A DNA stretch of 64,000 bases from Hirundichthys speculiger (GCA_018398805.1 JAGFBZ010002145.1:186001-250000), one strand, 5' to 3'. Shown: positions 33,210-44,003, counted from the first letter of the stretch. Numbers and translations: made by a program. Notes: generated by a model not told the origin, from the letters alone.

Positions 33210-34970
33210 TTTCCCAACTGATCTTTCTGTTCAGCTTGTACTTGGTGTCATCACTTGGCTTAAAGACTTGTTTAATTTGGCCTTCATCCCACTTGGTGAC
33301 CTCAAATGGCTCTGAAACACTGCCCCTTCCCCCGTCAGGTTGCCAACACTGTCCACTCTCCTCCCCACACCCCGGTAGTTTGTCACTGCATGACTCTGCA
33401 ACGACTTCTCACCAGCAAGTTTCAGACCCAAGGCTATGTGAGGTTGTTACCATGAGCCCTGGCTGCTTGTCATCTGACTTCCCCTTTCTGGACAGCTTCC
33501 TGTGCAGCATGGACCTGACAAGAATCTTAGAAATGCATGCACTACCAAAGCTCAGACCCAACCAAATGAGATGCATACACAGCCCTCTGAGCAGCAACAA
33601 AGACAACATCAGCCATATAGCTGCTCTCGTCCTCCAGCTTGTAAGGACACACGGGACCAGAGGAAACTTCAGGGAAGAGCTTGTCTTAGTCTACAAAAGC
33701 TTCCACTGCTCCAGGACCCTGTCATGTGCTTCAACCCCATACAACAAATGGGGTTCAGCGGAGAATCAAGTGTAGCAGAACAGGGTATGAACACTCTGCA
33801 GTAGGAGCCCACGACCAAAAATGGGCTTTTCTACATGGAGACACAAGGCTTCAACATGTGGTCTAAATTCACTGACTGCCATACACATTTTTAGACGAGC
33901 CTCATGACTCTCCAGTAGGTGTTTCAGAAGTCCAATGCCTCAGTCCCTCACTGCTCAGGTACAGGACGAGCCAACGAGATGTCACTTGTGTACACCACGG
34001 TATCAGGAGGTCAAGACGTCTCAAAGCAGCATTACAGCTTGAAGGAGACTCCTGGTACCCCTGAAACAGTCACACCTTACACTTCAGCAGTCGATGCACA
34101 ATGACGATGTGATACAACATCTGTTGTATCACTAGATTATACTGAAAAAAACCTATGAGGCACTTGAGAATAACTTGCAGGTGTCCACGAAGGCTGAGAA
34201 AACCAGAAGTAAAAGGATCATGGCCAGAACATATCAGAAACAGTTACAGACCATGTTGACTCTCCATTACAGAGCTGAGGGAGCAAAGGAGGATATTTCA
34301 TCAAATGAATATCATGGACAACCCTGAACATCCTCCACACAAGTGTCTTCAGTCAGAGGCTTCTTCACATCTACAACTCAGACCGCTACAGGAGATCCTT
34401 CCTGAACACAGCTGGAACCATCTATAATGAATCCCTGAAGAGATTTAAGGACAATTACTGTAACAAATTTCCTTTCAGGAGCTTAAAATCCATTTATGAT
34501 ACAGCAGTGAATGACTTTTACTCCACACATTGGGATTGTAACAGTGTTTTCTGATAGTCCTTCGGTCAAATTATAAAGCAGCTGCAGTAATTCCAGTCTG
34601 CCAGCAGATGTCACTGTTTTTCCTCATAGTGAAGCCCCGAAGCTTCAAATCATTTTTGGTTGAAAATGAAAGATTCAATGCTTCACAAGGCTTAATTTAC
34701 CCATTACTAATAGATGGAAAACAACCATCATGGACTGGAAATATTGTTTAATTTGTTCATGAATATTTAAGGCAGAACACAATGAAAGGGCACCAATGTT
34801 AGAGGAACAGGTCTGTCGTCATAAAGAGAAGATGGATGAAATCTTTTCAGTAGTGGAACAAGGCAGGATGTCTTCAACAACATCGGAGGCTGCTCCCCAT
34901 CCCATAATACTCTGTTCAGATGGAGGTCAGAGGCTTTCTTCTTCTTATTTCAGTTTGGTTTTTTTTTATG
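33210..34970. repeat. Block X, between G4 and G5
   Basis: This is the inverted counterpart of 26690-28420. The minus strand between 33850 and 33400 carries a damaged copy of the coding-like fragment seen at 27946-28250 (GLSFGSACISKIL, HRKLSRKGKSDDKQ). The plus strand near 34350-34560 carries YNSDRYRRSFLNTAG, possibly from a retroelement. No intact gene is seen. Confidence 0.65.
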
Positions 34971-35100
34971 TGCATTAGCGCCATCATCTGGTATGGAGTA
35001 GGACAGAAACCTTCAAATTCCAAAGTGATGTGAACGCAGCATCAACCATGGAGCTACTGGCACCAGCTGAGGTTAATGAGTCTAATTGGAGAGTGTCCAG

Positions 35101-35175
35101 CACCAGTATAAGGTCTCCTGCAGCACCAGTATAAGGTCTCCTGCAGCACCAGTATAAGGTCTCCTGCAGCTACAG
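35101..35175 (+). promoter_or_regulatory. G5 promoter: three tandem 23-bp TATA modules
   Basis: TATA motifs start at 35107, 35130 and 35153, in the same 23-bp unit, followed by CTACAGACCAACTGAGCACA. The upstream flank differs from that of G1 and G4 and matches that of G2, as expected from the inverted duplication. Confidence 0.75.
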
Positions 35176-35289
35176 ACCAACTGAGCACAGTGCTTCTTTC
35201 TAGAGGTTTGGAGATTCTCTTGAATCTAACTTGGTTCAGTTCATCTGTGCTGTTTTTCCCCTTCTGAGGATTCACTATGATGTTTCAGG

Positions 35290-36223
35290 ATGTTTGGAGG
35301 TGAGTTATTACATTTGTTATTTTAACAGCTTTGGTTTTCTTGTCTAACTGGTGTCTTTATTTCAACAGGGTTTTCTGGATTTCTTTGCTGCTCCTTGGCT
35401 TTGGTTCTTGTGTCCCTACTAAAAAAAGCAAGTATATAAATATATTTCTGGGGACTATGTAGGAACACATCCAACTGGAGAACTGGACATGAGCAATGTC
35501 TAATGTAACTGGTTATAGAAAAGGAAGCAGAACTTGGTGTATCATCCTTCCTCCAAGTCCAAAATCTACTGGGTTATTTTACTACTAGACTAGTGCTATG
35601 ATTTCTGACTAAAATGGAACTTTGTCTGTCTGGTTTTAGCCCAAACTGGCTCTGGAGGTGCTGGTTCTGGCTATGGAGGTGGCTCTGGCTCCGGAGGTGC
35701 TGGCTCTGGAGGTGGTGCTGGCTACGGCAGCGGCTCTGGTTTTGGCTTTGGAGGTGGTGCTGGTTCCGGCTCTGGCTATGGAGGTGCTGGCTACGGCAGT
35801 GGTTCCGGATCTGGCTATGGAGGTGCTGGCTACGGCAGTGGTTCCGGATCTGGCTATGGAGGTGCTGGCTACGGCAGCGGCTCTGGTTCTGGCTATGGAG
35901 GTGGTGCAGGTTTTGGCAGTGGTAGTGCAGGAAGTGGCTCTGGTTCTGGCCTCTGGAATCAACAGGATGCAGGCATTGCTAAGTTCCTTAATGAACTGCT
36001 GCAGTTGAGGCCCGCGGGTCCTCAGGTCTCTACCTGGACCTCCTCTCAGGTGCCTCTTCAGGTGGACCTGGATGAGGTGTACCCTGTATCCTACTCCATC
36101 CATTCCAGCAGTGGCTACCAGCGAGCAAGGGACTTCCGTTCAGATGCTCAATACTCCACGGAGATTTCTGACCACCTTCCTGGTGTGGATCAAGGAACTG
36201 GATCTAAAGGACATAAATTCTGA
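35290..36223 (+). CDS. G5: secreted glycine-rich protein, three coding exons
   Basis: Coding exons are 35290-35299, 35369-35431 and 35640-36223 (657 bp, 218 aa). The Gly-rich part contains repeated GSGSGYGGAGYG units. The C-terminal 90 residues are intact, with LWNQQ in place of LWDQQ. Like G4 it has the 4-bp intronic insertion before the exon 3 acceptor. The alternative frame from the first ATG is cut by a TAG in exon 3. The terminal exon is B-type, starting at 36289, with AATAAA at 36340-36345. Paired with G2 in the inverted repeat, although G2 has an A-type terminal exon. Confidence 0.8.
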
Positions 36224-36360
36224 GGTGAGGATCGGAACAATTGACTATGAATTATTGCTGTTCTGGTACTGACTTCTGTTTCTTGCAGGCATGTCCGGAG
36301 CATCAACCTTTGGAAACTGGACTGTATGTGTTGAGGCATAATAAACTTTCCCAACTGATC

Positions 36361-37480
36361 TTTGTGTTCAGCTTATACTTGGTGTCAGCACTTGGCTTAA
36401 AGACTTTAATTTGGCCTTCGTCCCACTTGGTGACCTCAAATGGCTCTGAAACACTGCCCCTTCCCCCGTCAGGTTGCCAACACTGTCCACACTCTCGACA
36501 TTTATTTTCCCCAAAAAGTGGAGGCTGTTGTGCAGTTCCTACACCCACTCATGGTTGGGTCTTTTGCAGCACTCCTTGTATGGAGTAAGGTGGCTATCAA
36601 CAAGTTGGCATTCATGCATAAATATACACATGGGGAAATTTGAGAATACAGTTCATGTGGTTAGAGATTATGGCTGCAGTTTCTTCAGAAGATGTAACTG
36701 ACACGTCATGGGGTCACGAGTATCTATGGAACTTGAGATTCATCAGTTCTTTAAACTGTATATGTTAAAGATCAGTTGAACTCAGGCTGCCTCTGCAAGC
36801 AGAAGCCGTGGCCCACCGTGGGCTTCATCACGGAGGGATCGGTCTGGACCCCTGCGTAATTCCACTTCACTTTCTGAAGCCTAATGGCTCTGGGCGTCGG
36901 CCGGTAGCAGCTGAGTGTCTGAAATCATTTCAAGACACTTCCAGTTGAAACTGTGCTGGGACCTGCAGTAAATCATCCCAGTCGTGGGAACTGTTGCTTC
37001 AGTGGCGACGTAGCTAAGATTAGCTCCTTCCTTCATACTCGTATTCTCAAACCACCACAGCCAGTCATGGTGGTCTGCTGGTTTAATCCACACAAAACAT
37101 TCTCTAACACATTACCATCATCTGTTAGGTCTTTATTTGCAACCTGGAAGTCTATAACTCGTCACCAAGCAGACTAACAGTTTCAGGGTATCTGCTTTTA
37201 ACAATAAGCCCCTCCCATTGGGTATGGCATTTTAAATTAAATTCCAGTAATTGTGTCCTGCAACATTCTACAATTAGATTTGTCAAAGAGGTATTTTTGC
37301 CATGAATAGCCCACATAAAACAAAACTGTATGCAGCTCATGACGTGAGCTTCAAAGCAGCATTTAATCAAGAGATAGTGCTGTTTTCCCTGTCGGGACAT
37401 ACTGGGACCAAAATGGAGCGCACCTCCTCAGACAAGCGATGCGTATAAATGTTTGCTTATAGGATTAATAGAGTGACCAG
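36361..37480. other. Downstream of the cluster; no gene seen
   Basis: Short frames between 36440 and 37400 lack recognisable domains, and block X homology ends shortly after 36490. Nothing can be called. Confidence 0.35.
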
Positions 37481-37720
37481 AGGGGTGTACTACGAAGCGA
37501 GATTAGAGGGTTAGCGAGGAATGTTGAGTCTAAAGCCAGGATTTCCGGTACCACGAAGGTGGCTCTCTTTCAACCTGGCTAGATCACCATGGTAACTTAC
37601 TCTGCAATCTTAACCTGGTCCGGAGCAGGTTATGTGCAGAGTTTAGGCTCAAATCGGCTCTAAAAGCGCCGCCCTTTCACTTTCACCCAATCCCGTTGAC
37701 CTGAGCGCCAGGATTGTGCA

Positions 37721-38085
37721 ATGGAGGGAGAGTATTCAGAGACCGGACTGATCCGCTGGCTTCCCATGACCATATTCTCTATGAACGCTAGAGATTTCCA
37801 GCTGAGGGAATACGTTACATTTGTAATCTGCTAGAGCCAGATATTGGCAGCGCCACCAAACGCAGCCGTGCGCTCACAGTAGCGCAAACGGCGTGTGTTT
37901 ATTTGCGTTTCTTTGCCGCGGGAACCTACATGCATTCAGTTGGTGATGCAGAAAATCTGAGCCAGAATACTGGAATAAAGGTTGTACTTGCTCTTACTGA
38001 ACTGCTGAATATGTTTGTAGTATTCCCTGGCCATCTGCCCACACTTCAAATAAAAGAAGCGTTTTTACTAAATCAGGTGACATAA
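37721..38085 (+). pseudogene. HARBI1-like transposase N-terminal part
   Basis: From ATG at 37721 the sequence, with frameshifts, gives YICNLLEPDIGSATKRSRAL, LRFFAAGTYMHSVGDAENLS and LALTELLNMFVVFPGHLP. This order is that of HARBI1-like transposases before the first catalytic Asp. The reading stops at IKEAFLLN, and the following region with the catalytic residues is missing. Confidence 0.75.
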
Positions 38086-38382
38086 ATTAATAGTCCATTA
38101 TATTGATAATCAGTGTGACGTGGAATTTCATGTGAAATGTTATAATATAATTCATTCATAGATTCCCCAGGGTGATAAGGTACCTATTAAAGTGGCCGGT
38201 GAGTGTGTATAACAGATCATATTAAATCTTAAATTAATTTCACATAGATTTAGCAAAAAACTAAAGTGATTTTCATTTATCATTCATAATGGGACAGTCA
38301 GACCTACATAATGTTTAAATCTGCTGCATTAAGTTTAAAGTTTAAGCGCTCTAAAAGAGGGAGGGAGATTAATTAAGGTGCA

Positions 38383-38661
38383 TTAAGTGATGAAATAAAT
38401 ATGACTTATGAATTTACATGATCTGCATTTTTTTTGCCAGCACTCCTCTCTGGCTTTATTCGCACCTACAGTGTTGCTTTTGGCCGTAAAGATTTCTTTG
38501 AAATCCTCATAGCCCTGCATTATTAAAACCTGCTCCTCCTGACTGAAATATACGGACCGCCATCTATCCATTTGATCCGGAAGAGGCGTCAAATGACGCG
38601 TCAAACGCCCCCTTTTATGTGAACGCGCACAGAGCAGAAAGCAGAAAGCCGCGGTTAACAA
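38383..38661 (-). pseudogene. Harbinger Myb/SANT-like DNA-binding protein remnant
   Basis: The minus-strand frame reads FSQEEQVLIMQGYEDFKEI and TAKSNTVGANKAREECWQK. The Ser-Asn-Thr...Ala-Asn-Lys-Ala-Arg-Glu-xx-Trp pattern is typical of the Myb/SANT-like accessory protein of Harbinger elements. The frame then ends, so only the DNA-binding part remains. Confidence 0.7.
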
Positions 38662-38903
38662 AGATAGTTGATAACCACCGTCGTGGTACCAGTTATCTCT
38701 GATGGAGAGTTTCAGGTTTGTTAAGCCAGCTCACCCAAAGAAAGCCTGGCTGTGTCCTACTTGCTTCGTAGTACACCCCTCAGGTGTCCACCTCTGGATG
38801 CGCTTTAGAAACAGAAGTAAACTAAGGATGGTGAGTTTAATACACAAGGACGAGAGTTAATGACCGAGTCGTTCTGTCATATCATCCCCCTCTTCCGGGT
38901 TGA

Positions 38904-39290
38904 TTAGCGATGTGCAGCAGTCTGGAGAGGTCGGACTAAAACTTTCAAAGGCTGGAGTGAAAGGTACCAGCAGGTAAGATGGTCATGGTGGTCCTCCGTT
39001 GTGTTAAACCATGTGAACGCCGGTGGTCTGTCGCCAGGACAAACACCCTGCCAAGCAAGTAATACCGCAACTGCCAACGTTGTGGCTAGCCCTTCTTTCT
39101 CTACTGTTGAGTATCGGGTTTCCCGTAACTTTTGGCTGAGGTACAAGACTGGTTGGTCCTCACCAGGGTTTCCTTGTGCCAGAACTGCTCCATGGCCAAC
39201 GGCTGACGCGTCCACCTGAACCAGGATTCTTTCTGGATTCTTGAGGACAGGGAACGAACATAGCAAGTCTTTGAAAGTTTGGAATGACAT
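38904..39290 (-). pseudogene. Ty3/gypsy reverse transcriptase-RNase H fragment
   Basis: The minus-strand frame reads FKDLLCSFPVLKNPE, VQVDASAVGHGAVLAQ, VLYLSQKLRETRYSTVEKE and then drifts. This is the start of the RNase H domain of a gypsy-type retrotransposon, with the first catalytic Asp in VDAS. The rest of the pol region is absent and no long terminal repeat was found. The frame begins right where the stonustoxin-like fragment ends. Confidence 0.8.
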
Positions 39291-39299
39291 TCCCAGAAG

Positions 39300-40205
39300 A
39301 CTCTGTCCATCAATCTCTGGAAGTCAGTGGGAGCTCCATGCAGACCAAAGGGCTCGTCTTCAAAGAGCCGATCCAGCGAGCTCTCGTCTTCTTTACCTTC
39401 ACGGATGGAGACCAGCTTCTCCTTCAGGGTATTCTGGATCTTTGTCCTGTAAAGGCTGCGGACTTGTGGAAACTTTTTAGAGCTTCTTTGATCTGAGGAA
39501 ATTTCTCAGCTACTTCATCAACCAGAGAGTCGTCACATCTGGTTTCCATCTACCAGAGAGTTTCCAGAAGGTCGTGAACTTTCCTCACCAGTCCAACGCA
39601 GACGTCCCTGATGAGCTCGGGAGCTTCAGCATGCAGTTTCTTCAGCGGCAGCAGCCAGACCGGAGTTTTCTCCCTTTTCTCCCAGCAGCTTCGGCAGCTC
39701 CACGAAGGTCTTCACTGCATCTTCAAATGTTGAAGGGTTGCTTCCAAGGATAAAGTCTTTGAGGAATTTACAGGAGAACTTCTGAGGCAGGACTTTTTCT
39801 GCTTCAGTCAGATGGATCTAAACTTTTTCGTCAACAATGAGCCCCGCCCCCGGCCCGGCAGTGACATGCTCCGCTGCTGCTGACGACCAGGTGTGCAGCA
39901 GAGAACCTGGCAATTCGACTAATCTGATTTTCATCCAAGGTGCCCGGGTCTGTCATCAGCAGCGTGTTGGAGGGCACGATCGCTTTATATTGACATGTCA
40001 CTCTGCTCTGGTTGACGAACTTCTTCCGATCATTCAGAAACTTCGCACATCCTTGAACCTCGACCAGGAAACTGGCTTCCAGAGAGGTTTCAACATCCAG
40101 CAGAGAAGACTTGGACTCAGTGGAGTCTGATGAAGAAACCAGAAAGTTGCTGTTTTTCTGAGAGTTCTTATCTGGAGAGAGAAGACGACTTAAGCGATAA
40201 ATCAA
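39300..40205 (-). pseudogene. Stonustoxin/neoverrucotoxin-like gene fragment, broken
   Basis: On the minus strand a 124-codon open stretch (39831-40205) resembles part of the N-terminal MACPF/CDC-like region of the stonustoxin family. Downstream, 39300-39830 resembles the following helical region but only across several frame changes and with stop codons. Members of this family are common in ordinary fish genomes and most are not venom components. The pieces here are not contiguous in one frame, the C-terminal SPRY part is missing, and the 3' side is joined to a gypsy fragment. It is a non-functional relic. The family assignment rests on pattern memory. Confidence 0.55.
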
Positions 40206-40389
40206 TTAGAAAAAATAAAGCAAAACTTAACAATCTAACAGATGTGCTGGAGCTGACCGTCCAGCGACTCGTAATCGAGTCAATGAAAGAAAAAGATCCA
40301 GTTAGGAGGCCTGCTGAACTGATGCATGGCCTGGCCCGTCACCGGCTGCCTGCTCCAGGTGAGCCAGCTTCACCTCCACACCACTGAGG

Positions 40390-41222
40390 GCCTGCTGCTG
40401 GTACTGGTGGTGCTGGTGGTGCTGGTGGTGGTGCTGGTGCTGCTGGTGGTGCTGGTACTGCTGCTGGTGCTGGTGGTGGTGCTGGTACTGCTGGTGTTGC
40501 TGGTACTGCTGGTGGTGCTGCTGGTACTGCTGCTGGTGGTGCTGGTACTGCTGGTGTTGCTGGTACTGCTGCTGGTGCTGCTGGTGGTGCTGCTGGTGGT
40601 GCTGCTGGTGCTGCTGGTGCTGCTGGTACTGCTGCTGGTGGTGCTGGTGGTGCTGCTGGTGGTGCTGGTATGCTGCTGGTGGTGCTGCTGGTGGTGCTGG
40701 TGCTGCTGGTGGTGCTGCTGGTGGTGCTGGTACTGCTGCTGGTGCTGGTGGTGGTGCTGGTGCTGCTGGTGGTGGTGCTGGTGCTGCTGGTGGTGCTGCT
40801 GGTGGTGCTGGTGGTGGTGCTGGTACTGCTGGTGGTGGTGCTGGTACTGCTGGTGTTGCTGGTACTGCTGGTGGTGCTGCTGGTACTGCTGCTGGTGCTG
40901 CTGGTGGTGCTGCTGGTGGTGCTGGTGGTGGTGCAGGTACTGCTGGTGTTGCTGGTACTGCTGGTGGTGCTGCTGGTACTGCTGCTGGTGGTGCTGGTAC
41001 TGCTGGTGTTGCTGGTACTGCTGCTGGTGCTGCTGGTGGTGCTGCTGGTGCTGCTGGTACTGCTGCTGGTGGTGCTGGTGGTGCTGCTGGTGCTGCTGGT
41101 ACTGCTGCTGGTGGTGCTGCTGGTGGTGCTGATACTGCTGCTGGTGCTGGTGGTGGTGCTGGTACTGCTGCTGGTGCTGCTGGTGGTGCTGGTGGTGCTG
41201 CTGGTGGTGCTGGTGCTGCCTG
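40390..41222. repeat. CTG/GGT-rich compound repeat
   Basis: About 830 bp are built from CTGGTG, CTGGTA and CTGGTGGTG words, mostly GCTGGT-like hexamers with period-3 structure. The plus strand is nearly free of A. Open frames of Leu/Val or Cys/Trp residues through it are by-products. Confidence 0.95.
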
Positions 41223-42368
41223 AGCTACCAGCTGGTCCGGAGCTCGTCCGGTAACTGGTGGACCTCAGCCAGAGTCATGGCAGTCCTCAGGCGGACCCCT
41301 GGGGGTCCGGTTTCAGCCGTCACTACTGAAACATGCCTGCCATTACGGCGATGAGTTGGTTATGACGTTTCAGCTGTGTTTCAGCGGTCTGGATTTAAAA
41401 TGATTCACGGGAGAATTATTCAGTAAGTTCAGGCTGAAAGAAAAGCAAACTTTTAATCAGTCACTTCTTGTTTCAAATGCAGTAAGTTAAGAAAACCAGC
41501 TGCTGGATGAATAATGAAACATCCCACTTCGTATCCTGGATGCAAAAGAAACTTCCGGAAACTTTCCTTTGCATCTGAAATCTCCAAAACAAAAGAGGGA
41601 GAGCAGTAAAAACATTTCAGAAACATCATGTTTTAATCAATTTAATCATGTTGGACGGCAGGTGAGGTCCGCTGATGTCACCAGGGTGAGACCAGAGGTG
41701 GTCGGAGGAAGCGTCTGTAAAAAGTGTCAGGATTCGACGTGTTCAGTTCAGACGTGGACGCAGCTCAGGTGGCTTCAGGCTGTTATTTAGGTTTTAATTA
41801 GAGCAAAAGGGTCGACAGGAAAACCAAAAAATAACTAAAGGAGTCTCTGACCTGCGTCTGCTGGGCGCAATACAGAAAATAACATGAATAAACACCCCGT
41901 TTGCTTTTTCTCTTCTTGTCGCAGGAACGTTAGGTCGCGGCCCCGACAACCAAACTAACACTTATTTGTCGCTCCAAGCTGGAAGGAGTTTGTTTTAAAG
42001 CCTCAGGTGAGTCGGCTCTGAGTCTCTGCTGCAGTCGATGAGCGGCGGACAGCAGCTCGATATGATTCATTATCAGGATCACTGAACCGGACGCCTGCAA
42101 CATGTGCAGAGGAGATAGCCGGCTGTCGCCAGCTGCCGCGTCACGCCCGCTGGAGACACGGCGCATATCGACCGGATAAATGAAATGTTTGTAATCTGAG
42201 GTGCTGGGTCCGGCGAGACAAGCGGGAGTTTCACAGTGAACATGAGACGTTAAGAAGCTAATGTTGACAAATGTGGCTGGTTCTCTCAGCGTTATAAACC
42301 CTCTCCTGCTGTTTAATCTCTGACGAAACACCTGCAGGGTTCAATCAAGCCAGCTGAAATATAATTAC
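41223..42368. other. No gene seen
   Basis: Mixed sequence without recognisable coding capacity. A minus-strand frame of 133 codons at 41930-42331 has no known motif. Confidence 0.35.
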
Positions 42369-42651
42369 TAGGGCTGGGCAAGTTAACGCATTAATTTATT
42401 TACGCCGACATTTATTTTATCGCGCGTTATTTTGAAAAGTCTGTTACTGGCTGCTGCAGAACCGGAAGACAATTGCCAGGTAAACATAAGAAAAAGCTAA
42501 AACAGACATGGAGAACGGTAAAATCTGTGAACTTTACAGTTCAGGTAGCAACTCAGGTAGAAATATTAACAATTCTGTCTGAAAAAAAAAACGTTCTGAA
42601 AAGTTTCTCTCCGTGTTCTTTTTATCTGGTGCCTTAATGACAAGTCTAGAA

Positions 42652-44003
42652 CAGGGTTATTATAGTTAACGAAAACTAAGACTAAAACTAAAACTAGCAA
42701 TGAAAAAATATTTCAGTTAACTGAAATAAAAATAAAAACTACAATTAAAAAAAAACGAAAACTAAATAAAAACTACAATGAAGGATGTAAAACTAACTAA
42801 AACTAAACTGAATTGTAGATAAATTCAGCTTCGTTTTCGTTGTCGTTTCGTTTTCTCCCTCGATTACTGCCATAGAGATTACTGCCTGTCCTGCAGCAGC
42901 CGCTATGATACCCTCCCTCCAGAGAGGGGCAGCATAGCGGATATAGACCTTTTCGGGCCAGCCCCCCCGGAAGTACCCCGACCACCATTGCTGGGTTGTG
43001 CTACAGAGCGATTCTTTCACCGGCTCGCAGATTAACCAGTGTTTTTCTCTTTCTACAAATATATATTTTTATAATGTCGAGTCGGTCGAGTGGGAATACA
43101 TGTTCCGTCATAAACTGTGCCAACAATGGTGTGAAAATTCGACAATGGAAGAAGAAAGTATGCACGAAGACTGCCTTGTTTGCAGAACAAGAAGTTAGGA
43201 AGACGTGGGTGAAAAATATATCAACAGAAAGAACTTTGTTCCAAATGAATACAGCCGGGTGAGTTTTCGTTAACATTCAATCTCGTACTACTCATAGTCT
43301 CGCTGAGAGTCCCGGACGATTCTGGCCGAAAGAACAGCAGTATGAGGCTACTGTAGCCCTCGGCGCTAGCACAAGCCTATAAATGAATGAATGAATGAAT
43401 GACTTAGGAGAATGATAAAATAAATTAAATATAACATTAACACATAGCCTAATTTACCGCTCGCGTTAACATTACAGCAGCATAATCTTTATGGCTTATT
43501 GACGTTAGTTATAACCAGCGTTGCAGCGTTCCACAGTTTTTAGTGTTTGATTATGGGAATAGATCATGCTATTTCCATAACCAATCATTAAAAACAGCAA
43601 TAAACTACCTTCATCTGTAACTGGAGGCCACTGCCTAACATCATCAATCCAAGACATGTCTGTGTTATCAGTAACAGATGCTCCACGCTGCTGTGTTTGG
43701 GTTACTTGATGGAGCACCGCACACTCCAGTTATGGCGGGGCCACTAGGGGGCGCATGTCCACAATTTTCAAGTCGAAAAGGTGTATAATCTGCTGCATAC
43801 TGCAAGAAGAAGAAAAACTAAAACTAAGACTAAAACTAAATAAAAACTAAACTGAAACTAGTCAATTCCTCAAAATAAAAACTAAACTAAAACTACTAAA
43901 TTACTTGTTGAACTAACTAAAACTAAACTGAAATAAAAAAAGCAAACTGGAAAACTAAATAAAAATAAAAACTAAAGAAAATTTCAAAACTATAATAACC
44001 TTG
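42652..44003. mobile_element. Second hAT-type element nested in the first, with captured sequence
   Basis: The ends are CAGGGTTATTATAGTT and AACTATAATAACCTTG, inverted with one mismatch, flanked by GTCTAGAA at 42644-42651 and 44004-44011. Both sub-terminal regions consist of AAACTAAAACTAAG repeats. The middle (about 42830-43800) is different in composition and looks like genic sequence: a GC-rich leader, a THAP-like exon with a splice donor, then intron-like sequence. Confidence 0.88.
43074..43260 (+). pseudogene. THAP-domain first-exon fragment inside the nested element
   Basis: From ATG at 43074 the frame reads SSGNTCSVINCANNGVKIRQ, which fits the start of a THAP finger (Cys-x4-Cys), then WKKKVC and RKTWVKNI with the conserved Trp. 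A frameshift follows. In the next frame NRKNFVPNEYSR leads into a donor (CGG then GTGAGT) at about 43260. The fragment resembles exon 1 of a fish THAP gene. It is broken and cannot encode a complete finger. Confidence 0.55.

Larger units (their letters stand above)
21080..36360. other. Five-gene cluster of secreted glycine-rich proteins
   Basis: Five copies of one gene occupy this interval in the order G1 plus, G2 minus, G3 minus, G4 plus, G5 plus. They share promoter, both short introns, exon 2 length (63 bp in all), the reading frame across all junctions, and a 90-residue C-terminal tail. G1 and G2 share one kind of terminal non-coding exon; G3, G4 and G5 share another. Flanking non-coding sequence is duplicated with the genes, so the cluster arose by segmental duplication with inversion rather than retroposition. 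Confidence 0.85.
37481..38780 (+). mobile_element. PIF/Harbinger transposon, internally deleted
   Basis: The 1300-bp element has inverted ends AGGGGTGTACTACGAAGC and GCTTCGTAGTACACCCCT, flanked by CAG on both sides (37478-37480 and 38781-38783). A 3-bp target duplication suits PIF/Harbinger. Harbinger elements carry two genes, a DDE transposase and a Myb-like protein, and remnants of both are present in convergent orientation. Confidence 0.85.

Noticed and set aside
33104..33775. 223-codon frame downstream of G4
   Set aside because: It runs through the terminal exon and then antisense to the coding-like fragment of block X; it has no domain of its own.
40326..41254. Leu/Val-rich and Cys/Trp-rich frames that look like membrane proteins
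   Set aside because: Products of a CTG/GGT repeat in two registers.
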